DNA of 42,437 bases. Origin: Pseudomonadota bacterium (GTDB lineage: Bacteria > Pseudomonadota > Gammaproteobacteria > Xanthomonadales > Xanthomonadaceae). The notes under the pieces were generated by a model. It ran no database searches, was not told the origin of the DNA, and was given only the letters and a program-made list of their open reading frames with translations. Where the stretch lies: assembly GCA_023399815.1 (NCBI GenBank), contig JAEWOJ010000174.1:1-42437 (forward strand), given 5' to 3'. The first letter of the stretch is position 1, and each line of letters starts with the position of its first letter. The position numbers were made by a program, and so were the translations under genes. This document shows positions 34,315 through 42,437 of the stretch, piece after piece.

Positions 34315-35568
34315 ATGACCGCAGCCGCCTCCGGCGCCCTCATCAGCAACGACATCATCGTGTTCGGCCTGATCGCCGCCACGCTGGGCGCCATTTTCTG
34401 GACCTCGACCAGCAGCAACCGGCTGCTGAAGAAGTTCTACGGCTTCGTGCCGGCGCTGCTGCTGTGCTACTTCATCCCGGGCATCTACAACACCTTCGGC
34501 CTGATCGACGGGGAGACCACCCGGCTCTACAACCCGATCGCGCGCGACGTGTTCCTGCCGGCGGCGCTGGTGCTGCTGACCCTGTCCATCGACCTGAAGG
34601 GCATTCTCGGCCTGGGCTGGAAGATGCTGGCCATGTACGTGGCGGCGGTGCTGAGCATCATGTTCGGTGCGGTGGCGGCGTTCTGGCTGATGGGCTTCAT
34701 CCACCCGGAAACGGTGACCGGCAGTACCTGGGGCGGCATGGCCGCGCTGGCCGGCAGCTGGATCGGCGGCGGCGCCAACATGCTGGCGATGAAGGAGATC
34801 TTCGAGGTCGATGCGACCACCTTCGGCCAGTTCGCGGTGGTCGACGTCGGCGTGGGCTACGTGTGGATGGCGGTGCTGATCTTCTTCGCCGCGCGCGCGC
34901 CGGCGATGGACAGGCGCAGCGGCGCCGATACGACCGCGCTGGACGAGCTGCGCGACCGCGTCGCCAGCTACCAGGCGCAGCACGCGCGCATCCCGGCGCT
35001 GGGCGACCTGATGGTGATGGCCGGCGTGGCGTTCGGCGCGGTGGCGATCTCGCACGCGCTGGCCGGGCCGTTGTCCGGATGGTTCGGCGCGCATTTCAGC
35101 TGGTCCTCGTCCGTCAGCCTGGACAAGCCGTTCGTCTGGGTGGTGCTGCTGGCCACCTTCATCGGCCTGGGCCTGAGCTTCACCCGCGCGCGCGAACTGG
35201 AAGGCGTGGGCGCCTCCAAGTGGGGCTCGATGTTCCTGTACTTCCTGATCGCCTGCATCGGCATGCAGATGGACCTGCTGGCGCTGCTGGAGAAGCCCTG
35301 GCTGTTCCTGCTCGGCGTGCTGTGGATCGGTGTGCACATCGTGCTGCTGTGGCTGGCCGGCAAGCTGCTGCGCGTGCCGTTCTTCTATTTCGCCATCGCC
35401 TCGCAGAGCAACATCGGCGGCCCGGCCTCGGCGCCGGTGCTGGCCTCGGCGTTCCACCCGGCGCTGGCGCCGGTGGGCGTGCTGCTGGGCACCCTGGGCT
35501 ACGCGGTGGGCACCGGCGCGGCCTACGTGGTCGGCATCACCCTGCGCGCGATGGCGGGAGCGGGCTGA
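34315..35568 (+). CDS. DUF819 family membrane protein, first of a tandem pair
   Basis: A 417-residue inner-membrane protein with about 10 to 12 hydrophobic segments. It matches DUF819: LYNPIARDVFLPAALVLLTL, then SIDLKGI, GSWIGGGANMLAMKEIF (near 155-171), DATTFGQFAVVDV, and FLIACIGMQMDLLALLE. It is related in fold to transporters, but no substrate is established to my knowledge. AAGGGGAT before the ATG at 34315 is the ribosome site. The sister gene at 35805 is about two-thirds identical by eye over its whole length, so the pair arose by duplication. Location after peptide transporters and peptidases suggests uptake or export of amino acids or peptides; this is inference only. Confidence 0.88.
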   Translation: MTAAASGALISNDIIVFGLIAATLGAIFWTSTSSNRLLKKFYGFVPALLLCYFIPGIYNTFGLIDGETTRLYNPIARDVFLPAALVLLTLSIDLKGILGLGWKMLAMYVAAVLSIMFGAVAAFWLMGFIHPETVTGSTWGGMAALAGSWIGGGANMLAMKEIFEVDATTFGQFAVVDVGVGYVWMAVLIFFAARAPAMDRRSGADTTALDELRDRVASYQAQHARIPALGDLMVMAGVAFGAVAISHALAGPLSGWFGAHFSWSSSVSLDKPFVWVVLLATFIGLGLSFTRARELEGVGASKWGSMFLYFLIACIGMQMDLLALLEKPWLFLLGVLWIGVHIVLLWLAGKLLRVPFFYFAIASQSNIGGPASAPVLASAFHPALAPVGVLLGTLGYAVGTGAAYVVGITLRAMAGAG

Positions 35569-35747
35569 GCGGCTTTTCGCGGGTTTTTCTTCTTCCGCGC
35601 TGCCGTCCCGCGTCACGGCTCCTGCGCTGGTGCCCCTTCCACGCAGAATGGAAGGGGCGCGAAAGCGCGTGGCGCAGGTGTCCGGCTGTCCCGCCCCGCC
35701 GCAGGCAGGGCCGGCACGGACCCCGACATGCTAGGCTTCCTTTCCCC

Positions 35748-35778
35748 ACGCCACGTCACCAACGTGGCGTTTTTGTTT
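35748..35778 (+). terminator. Rho-independent terminator between the two DUF819 genes
   Basis: Perfect 9-bp stem ACGCCACGT/ACGTGGCGT with loop CACCA and tail TTTTGTTT. It ends only 26 bases before the second DUF819 start codon. Confidence 0.85.
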
Positions 35779-35804
35779 CCCTTCGATCGACAGGAACCGT
35801 TCAT

Positions 35805-37055
35805 ATGCCGACCGAACGCACCACCGCCCTCATCACCAACGACATCGTCGGCCTGGGCCTGATCGCCGCGACGCTGGCGCTGATCTTCTGGCTGGCGAGC
35901 GGGCCGACCCCGTTCTGGAAGAAGGTCTTCGCCTGGGTGCCGGCCTTGCTGCTGTGCTATTTCGTGCCGGCGATCTACAACACCACCGGCCTGATCGACG
36001 GCCATGGCACGAAGCTCTACAACCCCATCGCCCGCGACGTGCTGCTGCCGGCCGCGCTGGTGCTGCTGACCCTGTCGATCGACCTGAAGGGCATCGCCCG
36101 GCTCGGCCCCAAGCTGCTGGTCATGTTCGTCACCGGCACCGTCGGCGTCGTGCTGGGCGCGGCGGTGGCGTTCCAGATCATGCGGCTGGTCCATCCCGAG
36201 ACCGTGGCCGGCGATACCTGGGCCGGCATGGCGGCGCTGGCCGGCAGCTGGATCGGCGGTGGCGCCAACATGGCCGCCATGCGCGAGACCTTCAACGTCG
36301 ATGCCACCACCTTCGGCCAGTTCGCGGTGGTCGACGTGGCCTGCGCCAGCCTGTGGATGGCGGTGCTGCTGTGGCTGGCCGGGCGTTCGCAGGCCATCGA
36401 TGCCCGCACCGGCGCCGACACTGCGGCCATCGACGACATGAAGCGCCGCATCGCCGAGTACGAGGCCAGGAGCGCGCGCAACCCCAGCCTGACCGACCTG
36501 ATGGTCATCGTCGGCGTCGGCCTGGGCGTGGTGGGACTGGCGCATGCGCTGGCGACGCCGCTGGCGACGTGGTTCGAGGCGAACGTGAGCTGGGCAGGCA
36601 AGGCCTCGCTCAACTCCTCCTTCGTCTGGGTGGTGATGCTGTCCACCGTCGCCGGCCTGCTGCTGAGCTTCACCCGCGCGCGCAACCTGGAGGCGGCCGG
36701 CGCGTCGAAGGTCGGCACGCTGTTCCTGTATTTCCTGATCGCCTGCATCGGCATGCAGATGGACCTGCTGTCGCTGGTCGACCGCCCGTGGCTGTTCCTG
36801 CTGGGCGTGATCTGGATGGGCGTGCACATCGGCCTGCTGTACCTGGTCGGGCGGCTGCTGCGGGTGCCGCTGTTCTTCTTCGCCATCGGTTCGCAGGGCA
36901 ACATCGGCGCGGCGGCCTCGGCGCCGGTGGTCGCCGCGGCGTTCCACCCGACGCTGGCGCCGGTGGGCGTGCTGCTGGGCACCGTGGGCTATGCGACCGG
37001 CACGGTCATCGCCTACATGACCGGGCTGATGCTGAGGTGGATGGCGGGCGCGTAG
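35805..37055 (+). CDS. DUF819 family membrane protein, second of a tandem pair
   Basis: A 416-residue inner-membrane protein, paralogue of the gene at 34315. It keeps LYNPIARDVLLPAALVLLTL, SWIGGGANMAAMRETF, DATTFGQFAVVDV and FLIACIGMQMDLLSLVD. The N-terminal loop and the membrane segments of the middle differ most (for example TGTVGVVLGAAVAFQ against AAVLSIMFGAVAAFW). AGGAA ten bases ahead of the ATG at 35805 is the ribosome site. A terminator sits just before it, so it either has a very close promoter or is read through from the first copy. Substrate unknown; different substrate preference from the sister copy is possible. Confidence 0.88.
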   Translation: MPTERTTALITNDIVGLGLIAATLALIFWLASGPTPFWKKVFAWVPALLLCYFVPAIYNTTGLIDGHGTKLYNPIARDVLLPAALVLLTLSIDLKGIARLGPKLLVMFVTGTVGVVLGAAVAFQIMRLVHPETVAGDTWAGMAALAGSWIGGGANMAAMRETFNVDATTFGQFAVVDVACASLWMAVLLWLAGRSQAIDARTGADTAAIDDMKRRIAEYEARSARNPSLTDLMVIVGVGLGVVGLAHALATPLATWFEANVSWAGKASLNSSFVWVVMLSTVAGLLLSFTRARNLEAAGASKVGTLFLYFLIACIGMQMDLLSLVDRPWLFLLGVIWMGVHIGLLYLVGRLLRVPLFFFAIGSQGNIGAAASAPVVAAAFHPTLAPVGVLLGTVGYATGTVIAYMTGLMLRWMAGA

Positions 37056-37083
37056 CAGGTCGAGACCCTGCTACGCGGGCTTC

Positions 37084-37342
37084 CCTTCTCCCTCTGGGAG
37101 ACAGCCTGGCAGGATTGCCAGGCTGCACGGCGAAGCCGCCCGGTAGGGGGCGGCACAGGGATGTGCCGCATGCAGGTGCCCCGAAGGGGCGGATGAGGGT
37201 CGGGCAACGCCTCGCGATTTCGGACTGCGCGAGGCTTTGCCCGTACCCTCACCCCAACCCCCGCCAGCAGCGTGGGCGCTCCAAGGCACGCGCGTCAGTG
37301 GCGCGCAAGCCGTGCCTTCTCGCCCCAAGGGAAGAGGGGCTT
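37084..37342. repeat. Intergenic repeat, copy 2, with an internal insert
   Basis: The same blocks as at 31756-31957: CTTCTCCCTCTGGGAGA at the left, GGTGCCCCGAAGGGGCGGAT in the middle, and GGCGCGCAAGCCGTGCCTTC near the right end with GAAGAGGGGCTT. Relative to copy 1 it has about 70 extra bases (37101-37173). These hold a perfect hairpin CAGCCTGGCA-GGAT-TGCCAGGCTG (37102-37125) and a second one, CGGCACAGGGATGTGCCG. Confidence 0.75.
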
Positions 37343-37359
37343 ATCGAGCATCAGCAGAC

Positions 37360-37390
37360 AAAAAGAAGGCCGCCTTCCGGCGGCCTTCTT
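37360..37390 (-). terminator. Terminator of the cstA-ybdD operon
   Basis: Perfect 12-bp stem AAGAAGGCCGCC/GGCGGCCTTCTT with loop TTCC. On the minus strand it is followed by a T-run, 20 bases past the ybdD stop codon. Confidence 0.9.
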
Positions 37391-37410
37391 CGTTTCCATG
37401 GAATGCCGGC

Positions 37411-37635
37411 TCAGCAGCAGCGGAAGCCCTTGCCGCCGCCGAAGCGCGCCTCCTGCCGTTCGCGGAAGAAGGTCTTGTAGTCCATGACCTCGCGCTCCGG
37501 GTGCTTCTCGCGCATGTGCCGCACGTAGTTGTCGTAGTCCGGCACGCCGCAGCACAGCCGCGCGGTCTGCACCAGGCGCCGCCAGGTGCGGCGGAACGCC
37601 TGGTGCTGGCCGGCCGGGACCAGCGCGGTGCCCAT
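37411..37635 (-). CDS. ybdD: YbdD/YjiX family small protein, CstA partner
   Basis: A 74-residue cytoplasmic protein of the YbdD/YjiX (DUF466) family: RLVQTARLCCGVPDYDNYVR, then HMREKHPEREVMDYKTFFRE, ending GKGFRCC. It is encoded directly after cstA, with a one-base overlap of stop and start codons (TAATG), so the two are translationally coupled. In Escherichia coli such proteins are needed for the pyruvate uptake activity of CstA/BtsT. Paired cysteines near both ends (CCG and RCC) might bind metal; this is inference. Confidence 0.92.
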   Translation of the reverse strand: MGTALVPAGQHQAFRRTWRRLVQTARLCCGVPDYDNYVRHMREKHPEREVMDYKTFFRERQEARFGGGKGFRCC

Positions 37636-39701
37636 TACAGGTCCACCTCGTGCGGCTTGAGCGCCACGTACGGCGTCTCGTGGTCGGTGCGCACCGGCGA
37701 GCGGCGAGCGGCGGCGATGGTCCTGATCGAGTACACCAGCACCGCGAACACCACGAACAGGAACAGCGCGGTCAGCCCGGCGTTGATGTAGTTGTTGACC
37801 ATCACCTGGTGCATCTGCCCGAAGTCCTTGGACGGCGGCAGCAGGTTGCCGGCGGCGATGGCGTCGCGGTACTTGTGCGCCTGTGCCATGAAGCCCACCG
37901 CCGGCTCGCTGGAGAAGATCTTGATGAAGCCGGCGGCGGTGGTGCATACCAGCAGCCAGACCGCCGGGATGATCGGCACCCAGGCGTACTTGTCCTTCTT
38001 GGCCTTGAACAGCACCACGGTGCACAGCAGCAGGGCGACGCCGGCCAGCATCTGGTTGGCGATGCCGAACAGCGGCCACAGCATGTTGATGCCGCCCAGC
38101 GGATCGGTCACGCCCTGGTACAGGAAGTAGCCCCACAGCGCGACGCAGCCGCCGGTGGCGATGAAGCTGGCCACCCACGAGTCGGTGCGGCGCAGCGCCG
38201 GCACGAAGTTGCCGAGCAGGTCCTGCAGCATGAAGCGGCCCGAGCGGGTGCCGGCATCGACCGCGGTGAGGATGAACAGCGCCTCGAACAGGATCGCGAA
38301 GTGGTACCAGAACGCCATCATGCCTTCGCCCGGCAGCACCGCGTGCAGGATCTGCGCGATGCCCACCGCCAGCGTCGGCGCGCCGCCGGCGCGCGAGAGG
38401 ATGGAGTGCTCGCCGATCTCGGCGGCGGTGGCGGTCAGCTGCTCGGGCGAGATGGTGAAGCCCCAGTTGCTGACCACCTGCGCGGCGTTGGCCACGTCGG
38501 TGCCGATCACCGCCGCCGGGCTGTTCATCGCGAAGTAGATGCCCGGCTCGATGATCGAGGCCGCCACCATAGCCATGATCGCCACGAACGACTCCATCAG
38601 CATGCCGCCGTAGCCGATGTAGGCGGCGTGGCCCTCGTTGGCGAGCAGCTTGGGCGTGGTGCCCGAGCTGATCAGCGCGTGGAAGCCGGACACCGCGCCG
38701 CAGGCGATGGTGATGAACAGGAACGGGAACATGCTGCCCTTCCACACCGGGCCGGTGCCGTCGGTGAACTGGGTCAGCGCTGGCATCTTCAGCTCCGGCA
38801 TCACGATCAGGATGCCGATCGCCAGGCCAACAATCGTGCCGATCTTGAGGAAGGTGGACAGGTAGTCGCGCGGCGCCAGCAGCAGCCACACCGGCAGCAC
38901 CGCGGCGACGAAGCCGTAGCCGATCAGCATCCAGGTGATCTGCACGCCGGTGAAGGTGAAGGCAGGACCCCACACCGGGTCGGCCGCGACCTTGCCGCCG
39001 AACCAGATCGCCGCCAGCAGCAGCACCAGGCCGACGACGGAGATCTCGCCGATCCTGCCCGGCCGCACGTAGCGCATGTACAGGCCCATCAGGATCGCGA
39101 TGGGCATCGTCGCGATGACGGTGAACATGCCCCAGGGGCTGTCGGCCAATGCCTTGACCACGATCATCGCCAGCACCGCGAGGATGATGATCATGATCAT
39201 GAACACGCCGAACAGGGCGATGGTGCCGGGCACCTGGCCCATTTCCTCGCGCACCAGGTCGCCGAGCGAGCGGCCGTTGCGGCGGCTGGAGATGAACAGG
39301 ATCATGAAGTCCTGCACCGCGCCGGCCAGCACCACGCCTGCGATCAGCCACAGCGTGCCGGGCAGGTAGCCCATCTGCGCCGCCAGCACCGGGCCGACCA
39401 GCGGGCCGGCGCCGGCGATCGCCGCGAAGTGGTGGCCGAACAGGACGTGCTTGTTGGTCGGCACGTAGTCCAGGCCGTCGTTGTGGATCACCGCCGGGGT
39501 GGCGCGGGTCGGGTCCACGCCGAGCACCTTGTTGGCGATGAACAGCCCGTAGTAGCGGAACGCGACCAGGTACAGCGAGACCGCCGCGGCCACGATCCAC
39601 AACGCGTTGATGTGCTCGCCGCGGCGCAGCGCCACGACACCCAGGCAGAGTGCGCCGATCAGGGACAGCAACCCCCATCCGGCCTTGGAGAAACCTTTCA
39701 T
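37635..39701 (-). CDS. cstA: Carbon starvation protein A, pyruvate (or peptide) transporter
   Basis: A 688-residue inner-membrane protein of the CstA family with about 16 to 18 hydrophobic segments. Family landmarks are TNKHVLFGHHFAAIAGAGPL (about 93-112), FISSRRNGRSLGDLVREEMG, SGFHALISSGTTPKLL (near 330) and GPVWKGSMFPFLFITIACGA. CstA-type proteins import pyruvate, and older work linked them to peptides, on carbon starvation. GAGGTGA six bases upstream supports the ATG at 39701. It is co-transcribed with ybdD and divergent from the pirin gene; the 233-base gap between them holds no operator that I recognise. Confidence 0.95.
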   Translation of the reverse strand: MKGFSKAGWGLLSLIGALCLGVVALRRGEHINALWIVAAAVSLYLVAFRYYGLFIANKVLGVDPTRATPAVIHNDGLDYVPTNKHVLFGHHFAAIAGAGPLVGPVLAAQMGYLPGTLWLIAGVVLAGAVQDFMILFISSRRNGRSLGDLVREEMGQVPGTIALFGVFMIMIIILAVLAMIVVKALADSPWGMFTVIATMPIAILMGLYMRYVRPGRIGEISVVGLVLLLAAIWFGGKVAADPVWGPAFTFTGVQITWMLIGYGFVAAVLPVWLLLAPRDYLSTFLKIGTIVGLAIGILIVMPELKMPALTQFTDGTGPVWKGSMFPFLFITIACGAVSGFHALISSGTTPKLLANEGHAAYIGYGGMLMESFVAIMAMVAASIIEPGIYFAMNSPAAVIGTDVANAAQVVSNWGFTISPEQLTATAAEIGEHSILSRAGGAPTLAVGIAQILHAVLPGEGMMAFWYHFAILFEALFILTAVDAGTRSGRFMLQDLLGNFVPALRRTDSWVASFIATGGCVALWGYFLYQGVTDPLGGINMLWPLFGIANQMLAGVALLLCTVVLFKAKKDKYAWVPIIPAVWLLVCTTAAGFIKIFSSEPAVGFMAQAHKYRDAIAAGNLLPPSKDFGQMHQVMVNNYINAGLTALFLFVVFAVLVYSIRTIAAARRSPVRTDHETPYVALKPHEVDL

Positions 39702-39934
39702 CGAGTCACCTCGCGGGAAGACGTTGCAAGAGTCCTCCCGCGGCGGCCGGGGGTCAACGTGCCGGCGGGGCCGGAAGGATGCGACTTTGGTCTTAGGCGG
39801 CCGTCGCCGCGGGGCGTGGCCTGGCGCGGCGACGCGGCGGTAACGCCGGGTCTGGAACGATCGGTTGCGGCGATGGCGATTGGCGCCCGGGCATGCGGCG
39901 CCCATTGTCCGGGCATTCCCACGGAGGCTTGACC

Positions 39935-40786
39935 ATGAGCGACCAGAACCTTGCACGTGTCCTGCGCGGCATCCGCGGCATGCCCACGTCCGACGGAGCG
40001 GGCGTGCGCCTGACCCGGATGATCGGTACCCCCACGCTGCCCGAGCTGGACCCGTTCCTGATGCTCGACGAATTCAGCACCGACCGCGCCGAGGACTACA
40101 TCGCCGGCTTCCCGGAACACCCGCACCGCGGCTTCGAGACCGTCACCTACATGCTCGACGGGCGCATGCGCCACCGCGACAACCACGGCAACGAAGGCCT
40201 GCTCACGCCCGGCAGCGTGCAGTGGATGACCGCCGGCCGCGGCCTGGTGCATTCGGAGATGCCCGAGCAGGAATCCGGGCGCATGCGCGGCTTCCAGCTG
40301 TGGGTGAACCTGCCGGCGCGGGACAAGATGAGCGAGCCGAAGTACCAGGAATTCGCCCCGGACCGCATCCCGCAGGTCACGCCGGCCGAGGGCGTCACCG
40401 TCAAGGTGATCGCGGGGCAGGTGGGCGACACCCGCGGGCCCATCGTCCAGCCGGCCACCGATCCGCTGTACCTGGACGTGGCGCTGGCGCCGGACCATGG
40501 CTGGTCCTACGACCTGCCGGATGGACACAACGCCTTCGCCTACGTGTTCGAAGGCGAGCTGACGCTCGGCGGCGGCGAGGCCGCACGCCAGGTGGGCTGG
40601 CACGAGCTGGCGGTGCTGGGCGGCGGCCGCGAACTGCGCCTGCACGCCGGCCGCGACGGCGCGCGCCTGATCGTGGTGGCGGGGCGCCCGCTGGGCGAGC
40701 CGGTAGCGCGCCACGGGCCGTTCGTGATGAACACCCGCGAGCAGCTGATGCAGGCCTTCGTCGATTTCCAGGAAGGGCGTTTTTGA
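39935..40786 (+). CDS. Pirin family protein
   Basis: A 283-residue bicupin protein of the pirin family. The N-terminal cupin keeps all four metal ligands: His62 and His64 in EHPHRGFETVTY, and His106 and Glu108 in GRGLVHSEMP. The C-terminal half has the usual ARHGPFVMNTREQLMQAF. Members bind iron and act as quercetinases or as regulators of central metabolism; which applies here cannot be told. GGAGG seven bases upstream fixes the ATG at 39935. It stands alone and is divergent from cstA. Confidence 0.94.
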   Translation: MSDQNLARVLRGIRGMPTSDGAGVRLTRMIGTPTLPELDPFLMLDEFSTDRAEDYIAGFPEHPHRGFETVTYMLDGRMRHRDNHGNEGLLTPGSVQWMTAGRGLVHSEMPEQESGRMRGFQLWVNLPARDKMSEPKYQEFAPDRIPQVTPAEGVTVKVIAGQVGDTRGPIVQPATDPLYLDVALAPDHGWSYDLPDGHNAFAYVFEGELTLGGGEAARQVGWHELAVLGGGRELRLHAGRDGARLIVVAGRPLGEPVARHGPFVMNTREQLMQAFVDFQEGRF

Positions 40787-40812
40787 TCGCGCAGGCCTGA
40801 TTGCGCGGGAAA

Positions 40813-40843
40813 GCCCGTGGCCGGGCAGTGTCCGGCTACGGGC
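40813..40843 (+). terminator. GC hairpin after the pirin gene
   Basis: GCCCGTGGCCGG pairs with CCGGCTACGGGC (one wobble) around a 7-base loop. It has no T-run, so it may be a repeat or a weak terminator. Confidence 0.4.
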
Positions 40844-40893
40844 CATGACGGCGGGGCCCGCGCGGAGCCTTGCCCCGCGCCATGGGGCCCGGG

Positions 40894-41361
40894 TTACTGG
40901 CCGCTGCCGGCCAGCCCGGTGTTGCTGTCGCTCAGTTGCCCGGTCATCTGCTGCAGCGATGCCAGTTCGTTGGCGTCGCCCGCGTCGATCCAGATCTGCG
41001 CGTAGCGGTTCTTGGCCAGGCGGACGGTGGTGATGCGCCGCGCCTCCAGGCCAGGCAGGTCGCGCCCGCCCATGTCCGGCCTGTACCAGTACAGCGCCTC
41101 GCCGGCGAAGCTGCCCTTCTCGGCGCGCAGCGCGCGGCTCAGGGTCAAGGCCGGATCGCGCGCGGTCAGCATCACGTTGAGGACGGCTCGTCCGTCCTCG
41201 GTGGCGGCCTTGCAGACGATGAAATCGTTCTGCGCCTGTTCCTCCCAGTGCAGGCCGCTGTTCGACGGCAACAGCGGGCACTGACCCGTCTGCTGCGCGG
41301 ACGCGCCGGCGCCGGCGGTCAACAGCAGTGCACAGGCAATGATACGGACGTGTCTCAGCAT
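40894..41361 (-). CDS. Secreted protein of unknown function
   Basis: A 155-residue protein with a signal peptide ending near ASA (MLRHVRIIACALLLTAGAG). The mature part begins QQTGQCPLLPSNSGLHWEEQ and contains a second Cys in DFIVCKAA, giving a possible disulphide, then a strand-rich region ending NRYAQIWIDAGDANELASL. No family was recognised. GGGGGA upstream supports the ATG at 41361; the frame stays open eight residues further. It lies between pirin (convergent) and aqpZ (same strand, upstream), which gives no functional clue. Confidence 0.75.
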   Translation of the reverse strand: MLRHVRIIACALLLTAGAGASAQQTGQCPLLPSNSGLHWEEQAQNDFIVCKAATEDGRAVLNVMLTARDPALTLSRALRAEKGSFAGEALYWYRPDMGGRDLPGLEARRITTVRLAKNRYAQIWIDAGDANELASLQQMTGQLSDSNTGLAGSGQ

Positions 41362-41539
41362 GCATTCCCCCGGAACGTCGGCCACGGCGGGCGCGACGGC
41401 TGTCGTTGTCTGTCTGTAACGAACCCCACCTGCGGGCGGTGTTGCCCCTGCCCGATGCGCGCGTCCCCGTTGCGCGCCAGCTGTGTTTCCACGTTATTAC
41501 AAAAAAGCCGCCGCCGGCAAACCGCCGCCGCCGGAAGCG

Positions 41540-41565
41540 CGACGGCCCCCGGGTGGGGGCCGTCG
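41540..41565. terminator. Strong GC hairpin after aqpZ
   Basis: CGACGGCCCCC pairs perfectly with GGGGGCCGTCG around GGGT, 22 bases past the aqpZ stop codon. A T-run (A residues near 41500-41506) follows only about 35 bases later on the minus strand. Confidence 0.65.
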
Positions 41566-41586
41566 GTCGTGCGCGGTGCGGGAGCG

Positions 41587-42309
<723 letters not shown>

Positions 42310-42437
42310 CCGTATTCCCCAGTCGATGGCCCGGAACGGGCGTGGGAACAGTACGGAATTGCGCCGACATGCGCGTTTTGAAAGTGTTAACCGGAGGACA
42401 GTGCCGCCCGGTGGTCGGCCCCGGCTCCCATTGCCCC

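Noticed and set aside
40813..40843. Hairpin after pirin as a certain terminator
   Set aside because: It lacks a T-run on either strand, so it is listed with low confidence only.
41500..41540. GCC/CCG-rich stretch after aqpZ as a second terminator hairpin
   Set aside because: The two halves are the same-strand type (both CCG repeats) and do not pair well; only the hairpin at 41540-41565 is convincing.

Overview
The window is high-GC chromosomal DNA that looks like a member of the Xanthomonadaceae (Stenotrophomonas/Pseudoxanthomonas/Lysobacter group). The signs are large Xanthomonas/Caulobacter-type TonB-dependent receptors, many secreted S9-type peptidases, palindromic intergenic repeats of the Stenotrophomonas kind, and gene order typical of that family. 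I see no phage, IS element, CRISPR array, rRNA or tRNA. The assignment is inference from gene content; no search was run.

Region 1 (1-10840) is a starch/maltodextrin utilisation locus. It holds a maltose-type TonB-dependent receptor (494-3253, minus), a periplasmic GH97 alpha-glucosidase (3681-5750, minus), an MFS sugar importer (5964-7445, plus) that overlaps a secreted GH13 alpha-amylase (7445-9175, plus), an SseB-domain protein, and a LacI-family regulator (9809-10840, minus). The same 14-bp near-palindrome, TGAATACGTATGCA, lies in front of the receptor and midway between the divergent GH97 and MFS genes. It is the probable LacI operator.

Region 2 (10907-14825) is mixed housekeeping and unknowns: a GIY-YIG protein and a DUF2239 protein transcribed divergently from a promoter with two CCCGGG-centred boxes, ssb with its terminator, a C-terminal remnant of a patatin-like outer-membrane phospholipase, a secreted protein of unknown function, a 700-bp stretch without a recognisable gene, and a small DUF4287 protein.

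Region 3 (15030-37055) is the most interesting part and looks like a peptide and D-amino-acid scavenging island. In order it contains a secreted P1/DmpA-type aminopeptidase, a class A beta-lactamase-like hydrolase with an enlarged omega loop, a LuxR-type regulator, a DgcN (DUF1611) and DgcA (enolase-superfamily racemase) pair for D-glutamate, a class C-like serine hydrolase, a second TonB-dependent receptor, an S9 peptidase, a POT-family peptide transporter, an OPT-family oligopeptide transporter, a second S9 peptidase and two tandem DUF819 membrane proteins. An 18-bp palindrome (ATCGGGATTTCTCCCGAT and close variants) occurs upstream of the P1 peptidase, of dgcN-dgcA and of the second receptor, and I found it nowhere else in the window. 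This suggests one regulon: a receptor brings peptides across the outer membrane, periplasmic peptidases and serine hydrolases cut them, POT/OPT (and perhaps DUF819) proteins import them, and DgcN-DgcA converts D-glutamate to N-acetyl-L-glutamate.

Region 4 (37360-42437) holds cstA with its small partner ybdD, a pirin, a secreted protein of unknown function and aquaporin Z. Palindromic repeat doublets and two long related intergenic repeats (31756-31957 and 37084-37342) are scattered between the genes.
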